Positions 31,017 to 35,909 of a stretch of 35,909 nt of DNA are shown piece by piece. The translations under genes and the position numbers were made by a program. Source of the DNA: Stenotrophomonas acidaminiphila (lineage in GTDB: Bacteria; Pseudomonadota; Gammaproteobacteria; Xanthomonadales; Xanthomonadaceae); the NCBI RefSeq assembly GCF_001431595.1, contig NZ_LDJO01000055.1:1-35909 (forward strand), in the 5' to 3' direction. The notes beneath the pieces are model-generated. The model had not been told where the DNA came from, made no database searches, and worked only from the letters and a program-made list of their open reading frames with translations. Within the stretch, counting starts at the first letter, position 1. Every line of letters begins with the position of its first letter.

Positions 31017-31781
31017 ATGCTGATTCGTTTCCTGATCGTCGCACTGGCCATCCTCAACCTTGGCGTGGCGCTGTGGTGGATGACGCCGCGGCCGGCACCG
31101 GCCGCCGCGCCCGAAGTCCGCGAAACCGGCGTTGCGACGCTGGAACTCGTGCCCATGGATGCGGTGGATGCAGGCCCGCCGGCCGTACCAGCGCCAGCCG
31201 CCGTTGCCGCGGCGCCGGCACCGGCCGCGTTGCAGGACGCAGCCAAGGCCACCGCCACGAGCGCGGTGGCCACGCCAGCCCCCGCCACCCCGGAGCCCAC
31301 CGCGGCCGCGCCGTCGCGTCCATTGCAGTGTTCGAGTTTCGGACCGTTCCAGAGCCGCGAGCAGGCGCAGGCCGCCGCGGCCGCGCTGGGAGCGGATCTG
31401 TCCCGCTCGCAGCTGCGCGAGGTGCAGCCCAAGGCGGCCAGCTACCGCGTGCTGACATCGCAGGCCGCGAGCCGCGAGGAGGCACAGGCCCTGGCCAGGC
31501 GCATCGTGGAGGCGGGCTTCAGCGACTACTTCATCATTGCCAAGGGCGACGACGCCAACGCGGTGGCGCTGGGCCAGTACCGCAACCGCGAGGGCGCCGA
31601 GCGGCGCATGGCCGCACTGGCGGCAGCGGGCTTCCCGGTACGGATTGTCGACAACGGCGTGGAAGCCGGCGCCAGCTGGTGGCTGGACGTGGCCCATGCC
31701 GCTACCGCCGCCGCGGACGATCTGCACAGGCGCAGCGGTGCCGCGCAGCGGCAAGCACTGGAGTGCGCGCGCCTGCGCTAG
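31017..31781 (+). CDS. SPOR-domain inner-membrane protein
   Basis: 254 residues. A single N-terminal transmembrane helix (about 3-22, FLIVALAILNLGVALWWM) is followed by an Ala/Pro-rich spacer (about 25-100), and then a SPOR domain (about 100-180: LQCSSFGPFQSREQAQAAAAAL, then YRVLTSQAASREEAQALARRIVEAGFSDYFII). SPOR domains bind denuded glycan strands of septal peptidoglycan, so the protein probably sits at the division site. A second half-repeat (VALGQYRNREGAERRMAALAAAGFPVRIVDNG) continues to residue 216, so the C-terminus may be one extended or two tandem SPOR-like units. It lies directly after birA-coaX and ends 42 bases before the tRNA-Thr gene. Confidence 0.85.
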   Translation: MLIRFLIVALAILNLGVALWWMTPRPAPAAAPEVRETGVATLELVPMDAVDAGPPAVPAPAAVAAAPAPAALQDAAKATATSAVATPAPATPEPTAAAPSRPLQCSSFGPFQSREQAQAAAAALGADLSRSQLREVQPKAASYRVLTSQAASREEAQALARRIVEAGFSDYFIIAKGDDANAVALGQYRNREGAERRMAALAAAGFPVRIVDNGVEAGASWWLDVAHAATAAADDLHRRSGAAQRQALECARLR

Positions 31782-31823
31782 AATGCCGCCCGGGCGCATC
31801 GCGAGTGCGCCGCGTGAACCCTT

Positions 31824-31899
31824 GCCGCTTTAGCTCAGTCGGTAGAGCAACTGTCTTGTAAACAGTAGGTCATCCGTTCGATTCGGATAAGCGGCACCA
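31824..31899 (+). tRNA. tRNA-Thr (anticodon TGT)
   Basis: A 76-base cloverleaf with encoded CCA: acceptor GCCGCTT/AAGCGGC, D arm AGCTC/GAGC with AGTCGGTA, anticodon stem ACTGT/ACAGT with loop CTTGTAA (anticodon 31857-31859, TGT, reads ACA), T arm TCCG-TTCGATT-CGGA, discriminator A. A TAGAAT at 31779-31784 may be its -10. It is the integration target of the following P4-type integrase, which lies 174 bases downstream. Confidence 0.98.
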
Positions 31900-31943
31900 T
31901 CGCCTAGTCCAGTGGCGTCCGAGTAAATCCAAGATGCACAATA

Positions 31944-31970
31944 AACCTGCTGAAAAAGCGGGTTTTTTTT
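31944..31970 (+). terminator. Rho-independent terminator after tRNA-Thr
   Basis: AACCTGCT (31944-31951), loop GAAAA, AGCGGGTT (31957-31964), one G-U pair in the stem, followed by a T-run to 31970. A textbook terminator. Confidence 0.9.
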
Positions 31971-32012
31971 GTGCCTATCCGTCCGCACCCGTCCAGCCGC
32001 ATCCAAGGTGAT

Positions 32013-32073
32013 TGGGGGTGCAACTGGGGGTGCATTTCGTAAATTTCGAGCCAAGCAGGAGGATGTACCCCCA
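32013..32073 (+). promoter_or_regulatory. repeats at the integrase leader
   Basis: TGGGGGTGCA occurs twice in direct orientation (32013-32022 and 32025-32034), and ACCCCCA (32067-32073) is an inverted partial copy abutting the integrase ATG. The repeats may be arm-type integrase or excisionase sites. In mRNA, TGGGGGT can pair with ACCCCCA and enclose the AGGAGG (32057-32062). Confidence 0.45.
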
Positions 32074-33294
32074 ATGGCCAGCAAGACATTGACTGATATG
32101 GCAGTAAGGAATGCCAAGGGTAGGGATAAGCCCTACAAGTTGGCGGCAGGGGCTGGCTTGTACCTGCAAGTGATGCCCAATGGATCCAGGTATTGGCGGA
32201 TGAAGTACCGCTATGGAGCGAAGGAGAAGTTGCTGTCAATCGGTGTCTACCCCGAGATATCCCTCAAAGAGGCGGTAGAGAAGCGTGACATTGCTCGAGC
32301 ACAACTACGGGCTGGGCAGGATCCTTCCGAGGAGAAGCAGTTGGTCAAGCTGAAGGCCCAACTGTCGGCAGATGGTCGCTTTGAAGCGATTGCCCTGGAG
32401 TGGCTGGAGAGTCGCCGCGACCTTGCCGAGAGCACATGGAGCAAGGCCAAGTGGATGCTTGAGACCTATGCGTTCCCCTGGCTGGGGCGTCGGCCTATTG
32501 AGGACATCAGTACGGCAGAAGTGCTTGCGGTGCTGCGTCGGCTGGAGGCACAGGAGAAGATCGAGTCCACGCAGCGTCTTCGCCAGATCTGTGGCCAGGT
32601 GTTCCGCTACGCAGTTGCTACCGGGAGGCTTGATCGTGACCCTACCAGCGCATTGCGGGGCGCATTGAAAACTGCGAAGAACCGCCACTACGCGTCGATC
32701 ACAGACCCAGTCAAGGTTGGCGAACTGTTACGGGCTATCGATGGCTATACGGGACAGCTCACGACGCTGTGCGCATTGAAGTTTGCTCCGTTGGTGTTCA
32801 CGCGCCCCGGTGAGTTGCGTAAGGCGGAATGGGCCGAGATTGACCTCGATGCCGGGCAATGGAGCATCCCTGCCGAGAAGATGAAAATGGGTGTTGCCCA
32901 TATCGTCCCTCTTTCAAAGCAAGCCATTGCGATCCTGAGGGAGTTGCAGCCGGTCACGGGCAAGAGTCGCTATGTGTTCCCTTCCATTCGTAGCCTGCGT
33001 GATCCAATGAGTGAGAACACGGTAAACGCAGCACTCCGTAGGCTGGGCTATGGCACCGATGACATGACGGGACACGGATTCCGGAGCATGGCTTCCACCT
33101 TGCTGCATGAGCAGGGATGGACTTCTGACGCCATTGAACGCCAGTTGGCGCACTCCGAGCGGAATCCCATCAAGGCGGCCTACAACCGTGCGGAACATCT
33201 ACCGGAGCGGAGGCGGATGATGCAGGCATGGGCTGACTATCTCGACAAGCTGAAGGTGCAGAATTCGAAGCCAAAATTGAAGCTTGTTGGATAG
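32074..33294 (+). CDS. P4-type tyrosine integrase
   Basis: A 406-residue site-specific recombinase with the DUF4102 N-terminal arm-binding domain (about 1-90: LTDMAVRNAKGRDKPYKLAAGAGLYLQV, then RYWRMKYRYGAKEKLLSIGVYPEISLKEA), a core-binding SAM-like domain (about 100-200) and the catalytic domain (about 205-385). The catalytic residues are all present: R244 (FTRPGELRKAEW), H334 and R337 (GHGFRS), H360 (LAHSER) and Y370 (AAYNRAEH). It should be functional. Position and orientation beside tRNA-Thr identify it as the integrase of the island. AGGAGG at 32057-32062 is 11 bases from the ATG, somewhat far. Confidence 0.95.
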   Translation: MASKTLTDMAVRNAKGRDKPYKLAAGAGLYLQVMPNGSRYWRMKYRYGAKEKLLSIGVYPEISLKEAVEKRDIARAQLRAGQDPSEEKQLVKLKAQLSADGRFEAIALEWLESRRDLAESTWSKAKWMLETYAFPWLGRRPIEDISTAEVLAVLRRLEAQEKIESTQRLRQICGQVFRYAVATGRLDRDPTSALRGALKTAKNRHYASITDPVKVGELLRAIDGYTGQLTTLCALKFAPLVFTRPGELRKAEWAEIDLDAGQWSIPAEKMKMGVAHIVPLSKQAIAILRELQPVTGKSRYVFPSIRSLRDPMSENTVNAALRRLGYGTDDMTGHGFRSMASTLLHEQGWTSDAIERQLAHSERNPIKAAYNRAEHLPERRRMMQAWADYLDKLKVQNSKPKLKLVG

Positions 33295-33387
33295 TTTGGC
33301 TGAGACTGACGTGCCCTTGTGCGTTCATCGGATGTGGCGTCGACATTTGTGTCAGAAGAAGTGGCTGCTTTCGACCCGAAGCGGACA

Positions 33388-33440
33388 GTGCATCATGTTA
33401 AACGACGAGGCCCGCAGAGATGCGGGCCTTGTGCATCATG
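33388..33440. repeat. hairpin flanked by 10-bp direct repeats
   Basis: GTGCATCATG occurs at 33388-33397 and again at 33431-33440. Between them AGGCCCGCA (33408-33416) and TGCGGGCCT (33421-33429) make a perfect 9-bp stem with a GAGA loop. The stem could terminate the integrase transcript, but the flanking repeats are unusual for a plain terminator. Confidence 0.6.
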
Positions 33441-33466
33441 AGCGATCAGAAGTGAACCTGACCCTG

Positions 33467-34104
33467 TTAGTTGTTCTCGGTCTTTTGGGTGTGGTGACGC
33501 GAACGCCGCATGACCCGCGTGCGACGCAGGTGAGCCAGCAGCTCCTGCTTCAGCGCGCCGCGGGACTGGATGTAGAGCGTGCGGTAGATGGTTTCGTGGG
33601 ACACCTGACGGCTCGTCTGGCCGGGATACGTGTGCCGGAGCCAGCCGGCCACCTGCTCCGGCGACCATTGCCGCTTGAGCTTGATCGCGACGTGTCGCGC
33701 CAGGTCCCGATGCACGGCCAGCTTACAGGGCTTGGGACGCCGTGCTCGATTCCATGCCGCAGGATCGGCTTGCGTGGCGCGGTACCCTTGCGGTCCTTCA
33801 TTACGACGGAGTTCGTGGCTCACCGTGGAAGGCGCTCGACCCAAGGCGGCGGCGATGGTCCGCATCGATTGGCCTGCGGCGATCCCGCGCGATATCTCTT
33901 CTCGCTCGCCCAAGCTGAGTGCCGGGTGGATCTTCGACGCTCAGGCGGTCGGATCCCGCCTGACAAGGCCAGGATCCTCTGTACGGAGGAGTGGTTACGA
34001 TCGAACAACTGGGCGATCTGCTGCAAGGACTCGCCCCGACGCCAACGATCCCACATCAGCGCCTTCTGGCTCTCGCTGTAGTAGATCCTTGTCCCGTACT
34101 TCAT
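33467..34104 (-). pseudogene. IS30-family transposase remnant (frameshifted and truncated)
   Basis: From ATG 34104 (GGGAG eight bases upstream) the frame reads YGTRIYYSESQKALMWDRWRRGESLQQIAQLFDRNHSSVQRIL, the IS30 N-terminal HTH, to about 33920. There a frameshift moves the homology into a second frame (LGEREEISRGIAAGQSMRTIAAALGRAPSTVSHELRRN), which continues to HLRRTRVMRRSRHHTQKTENN and stops at 33467. The whole DDE catalytic domain (about the last 170 residues) is missing. The TGTTGCATCGATCAATTGAATC stretch at 34141-34162 resembles an IS30-type terminal repeat and would be the upstream end; no matching end is seen on the other side. Inactive. Confidence 0.85.
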
Positions 34105-34140
34105 CTGCAACACTCCCGCCGCGCCAAGCGGCCTTCAGTG

Positions 34141-34162
34141 TGTTGCATCGATCAATTGAATC
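34141..34162 (-). repeat. probable IS30-type terminal inverted repeat (single end)
   Basis: Sequence upstream of the transposase start, with the GATTCAATTGATCGATGCAACA pattern on the minus strand, as I remember from several IS30 elements. Only one end is found, consistent with a truncated IS. Confidence 0.45.
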
Positions 34163-34210
34163 CGCGACCCACAGCGGACATTGCCGACCCACCGGGCTAG
34201 GCGCCCAATA

Positions 34211-34369
34211 TCAGTCGTCCCACTCTTCGTTCCGCTTGGCCTCGCGCTGACGATCAATGCAGCCGCAGTCTTGGTCGTATATGCGTTCAAAGCCACTATG
34301 TCCGTCGTCCACGTCTTCGGAACGAACGGTGCGCTGACAGTTGTAACACTCGTAGTAAAAAGTGGTCAT
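34211..34369 (-). CDS. 52-residue Cys-rich small protein
   Basis: A short frame on the minus strand reading from ATG 34369 to TGA 34211. It begins TTFYYECYNCQRTVRSED, a CxxC zinc-ribbon-like pair (C8, C11), and has a second pair in YDQDCGCIDRQREAKRNEEW (C36, C38). It ends in an acidic tail. Four cysteines in two close pairs suggest a small zinc-binding knuckle. It lies 60 bases downstream of the NYN-OST-HTH gene on the same strand, so it could be the last gene of that operon. I do not recognise the family. The plus-strand frame across the same bases (34181-34429) lacks any such pattern. The ribosome binding site is weak. Confidence 0.6.
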   Translation of the reverse strand: MTTFYYECYNCQRTVRSEDVDDGHSGFERIYDQDCGCIDRQREAKRNEEWDD

Positions 34370-34429
34370 GAAGGACTCTACGGTCAGGTGACGGCACGCG
34401 CGATATGTTTCTGGCTAGCGAACAATTAG

Positions 34430-35293
34430 CTAGGCCGCCGCTGTAGCTTTGATGCGAAATTCTTGGTCGTGCTGCCCCTTTCTGACCTCGAAGACATCGG
34501 AGTGCTTCTTCAGCAGATCGGCGAAGTTAGAGGCGTTATAAGTACTTTCGTCAAAAGTCGGGTCGAGCCGTTTAACCATAGGCCGAATCGCGGCCTTAAG
34601 AACCCATGGGTCTCCTCGATTCGCTGAAAGGCGCAAAATCGCTCTGCGAATCAAGTCGACAGGGTCAGCAGGTGCAGGAGCTATATCCTCGTTCGGGTCT
34701 TCGCAGGCGGCCGGCTTGGTGCCGTCTATCAGAAGGGACTCGTAGTATCTGAATTCGTGGCAGCTATGAGCCCAGTGGCGATTGGTTGTTGCTTCGCAGC
34801 CCACGCCCACCAACGTCTTTCCGGCAGCTTTGATCTTCTGTGCAACAGGCAGGAAATCGCTGTCGCCTCCCACGATGACGATCGTCGTGATGTGCGGAAA
34901 CCGGATGATGTCCTCGGTAGCGTCCAGACATAGCTTGATGTCCGCACCGTTCTTTGCGGAGGCACCTGGCGGGAACAGCTGGATCAGTTCGACCGCGTTG
35001 TGCAGGAGGACTTCGCGGTATCGTGAGAACCATTGCCAATTGCCGTAGGCCCGGTTGATGGCCACCGAACCGAGCGAAGCTATGAATTCCATCAGAGCTT
35101 CGACGTCGATCACGGGCTCTTGATTGGTAAAGCGTGTTTGCTTGTAAGCGCCCACGCCCTTTCGGCGGTCCAATACGCTTGCATGGATATTTTCGAAATC
35201 CCAGTACAGCGCAACCGTCGACTGGTCCGAGCTTTGAAATGCGTTCATTTGCGTTGCATGCTGTGAGGAGTCGGCAGGCGTCCGCCGAATCAT
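34430..35293 (-). CDS. NYN-domain predicted ribonuclease with C-terminal OST-HTH/LOTUS domain
   Basis: 287 residues. The NYN (PIN-like, LabA/DUF88) domain at about 25-190 has the acidic metal-binding residues of the family: D32 (LYWDFENIH), D118 and D124 (KNGADIKLCLDA), and D144 and D146 (IVGGDSDFLPVAQKIKAAGK). These nucleases cut single-stranded RNA. After an acidic spacer (DPNEDIAPAPADP) the C-terminal ~75 residues (LIRRAILRLSANRGDPWVLKAAIRPMVKRLDPTFDESTYNASNFADLLKKHSDVFEVRK) match the OST-HTH/LOTUS winged helix, which in other organisms binds RNA (including G-quadruplex RNA) or partner proteins. The start at 35293 overlaps the upstream stop (ATGA), so the two are translated together. Biological role unknown; phage defence or RNA quality control are candidates. 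Confidence 0.87.
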   Translation of the reverse strand: MIRRTPADSSQHATQMNAFQSSDQSTVALYWDFENIHASVLDRRKGVGAYKQTRFTNQEPVIDVEALMEFIASLGSVAINRAYGNWQWFSRYREVLLHNAVELIQLFPPGASAKNGADIKLCLDATEDIIRFPHITTIVIVGGDSDFLPVAQKIKAAGKTLVGVGCEATTNRHWAHSCHEFRYYESLLIDGTKPAACEDPNEDIAPAPADPVDLIRRAILRLSANRGDPWVLKAAIRPMVKRLDPTFDESTYNASNFADLLKKHSDVFEVRKGQHDQEFRIKATAAA

Positions 35294-35909
35294 TCAGGAA
35301 GTGTTCCATCAGGGCTAGCGAACTCTCCACGACCCTTGCGAAGGTCGCTTACGATTTGCCTGACCGTGTAATCGAGATCAAGCTTCCGCCTTAACGCTTC
35401 ATCAAGCTGTGCTCGAAACTCTTCGAAGGTCGCGCAGGAACGGGTCAACGCAACGATCTGGCCGATCATATCTGCATGGTTGCTTGTGGCGCGCCGGGAG
35501 CTGATCTCCATTTCCGTCAACCGCTGGGCCAATTCCATTAGGTCGGCGGACCGCCACTTGTGGAGCGTGGCTTCTTCCTCTGCAATCTCGGCCTCGGCAA
35601 GTTGTAAGGAGCGCTGATCACGCAGTTGGGTATGGAACGCCAGTGTTTGTCCGCTAGGCGTGCTGCGAAGAATGCTGCTCGTCTCTTGCCAGTCGGCCGG
35701 CGCTCGGGGATTGCTCGCCAGGTATTGCTCTAGTGCCAACAGGGCCCACTCCGGGCATCGGCGGCTGCTCGGGCGGCCAGCAGGCATCATCCACGCCTGA
35801 AGCGTGCGCACAGAGACCTTCTTTCGTGTTTGCCTGCTCAGAATTGCTGCCACGTGGCTGTAGTTGGACCGGCCAGAGTTCCGTCTGTCTCTTCTACAAA
35901 TCTCCGAGA
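35290..35909 (-). CDS. unrecognised HTH/coiled-coil protein, 5' end beyond the window
   Basis: The frame is open from its TGA at 35290-35292 to the window edge, so it is probably 5'-truncated; a GTG at 35853 would give 187 residues, but the coding pattern continues upstream of it (NYSHVAAILSRQTRKKVSVRTLQAWMMP). The N-terminal part looks like a helix-turn-helix with a recognition-helix-like VSVRTLQAWMMPAGRPSSR, followed by PEWALLALEQYL. From about residue 70 on there is a long charged helical stretch (LRDQRSLQLAEAEIAEEEATLHKWRSADLMELAQRLTEMEISSRRATSNHADM), probably a coiled coil, then a second helical region with LDEALRRKLDLDYTVRQIVSDL. No known family is recognised. Coupling to the NYN nuclease gene suggests that it regulates or targets that nuclease. 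Confidence 0.65.
   Translation of the reverse strand, partial: SEICRRDRRNSGRSNYSHVAAILSRQTRKKVSVRTLQAWMMPAGRPSSRRCPEWALLALEQYLASNPRAPADWQETSSILRSTPSGQTLAFHTQLRDQRSLQLAEAEIAEEEATLHKWRSADLMELAQRLTEMEISSRRATSNHADMIGQIVALTRSCATFEEFRAQLDEALRRKLDLDYTVRQIVSDLRKGRGEFASPDGTLPE

Larger units (their letters stand above)
31900..35909. mobile_element. left part of a tRNA-Thr-borne genomic island (continues beyond the window)
   Basis: Directly after the tRNA the G+C content falls, and a P4-type integrase reads away from the tRNA, the standard layout for tRNA-targeted islands. The contents in view are the integrase, an IS30 remnant, a Cys-rich small protein, and the NYN-OST-HTH operon. No second copy of the tRNA 3' end is present in the window, so the right boundary lies beyond it or cannot be seen. 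Confidence 0.75.

Noticed and set aside
34181..34429. 82-codon plus-strand frame with hydrophobic segments
   Set aside because: It overlaps the IS end and the minus-strand 52-codon Cys-rich gene. There is no start signal, and the hydrophobicity follows from reading the complement of an acidic coding region.

Overview
The window is chromosomal DNA from a GC-rich gammaproteobacterium, most likely a member of the Xanthomonadaceae (Stenotrophomonas, Pseudoxanthomonas or a relative). I infer this from gene content and order: a PepSY-like gene before a PhoP/PhoQ pair, birA-coaX-SPOR before tRNA-Thr, metE behind a cobalamin riboswitch, and an Ig-repeat autotransporter beside tail-collar proteins. 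No 16S gene is present. Most of the window is dense core-genome sequence. Two segments, about 21.3-24.3 kb and 31.9 kb to the end, are visibly richer in A+T and carry recombinase genes, attachment sites or IS debris.

Layout. 1-6.1 kb holds housekeeping genes: nrdB, an acyl-CoA thioesterase, a sirtuin, an old yellow enzyme, purU, a nicotinamidase (pncA, opposite strand) and an MgtC-like membrane protein. 6.3-17.5 kb looks like a cell-surface region: a secreted CsgG-like/SH3 protein, a 96-residue DUF6916-like protein, a minus-strand operon of three phage-tail-collar (microcystin-dependent-protein type) proteins followed by a GNAT acetyltransferase, and, divergent from that operon, a 2128-residue autotransporter built from Calx-beta and putative-Ig repeats. 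17.9-20.65 kb is metE with a long leader that contains a cobalamin riboswitch, followed by an EmrE-type efflux protein.

21.3-24.3 kb is a 3.0-kb insertion in the 5' end of dusA. A 29-bp identical stretch of dusA coding sequence is repeated at both ends, exactly 2999 bp apart. A decayed tyrosine integrase lies next to the right end. The cargo is three tightly packed genes: a secreted transglutaminase-like protein, a secreted protein made of an RHS-core tip joined to a papain-like (permuted NlpC/P60-like) domain, and a small membrane-anchored protein that could be its immunity partner. The insertion gave dusA a new start and leader and left the old dusA 5' end behind at the left junction.

24.2-31.9 kb returns to core genes: dusA, a PepSY-like periplasmic protein, phoP-phoQ, mtfA, a small periplasmic protein, birA-coaX, a SPOR-domain protein and tRNA-Thr(TGT). 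From the tRNA to the window end there is the left part of a second genomic island: a P4-type integrase, an IS30-family transposase remnant with a frameshift, a 52-residue Cys-rich small protein, and a translationally coupled pair made of an unrecognised DNA-binding-like/coiled-coil protein (running off the window) and a NYN-OST-HTH (LOTUS) predicted ribonuclease. This last group is a plausible uncharacterised defence or RNA-processing module.

Several genes (purU, the PepSY gene, the SPOR gene, emrE) have a -10-like hexamer exactly six bases before ATG, as expected for leaderless transcripts. Gene functions rest on motif and family recognition by eye; no database search was possible.
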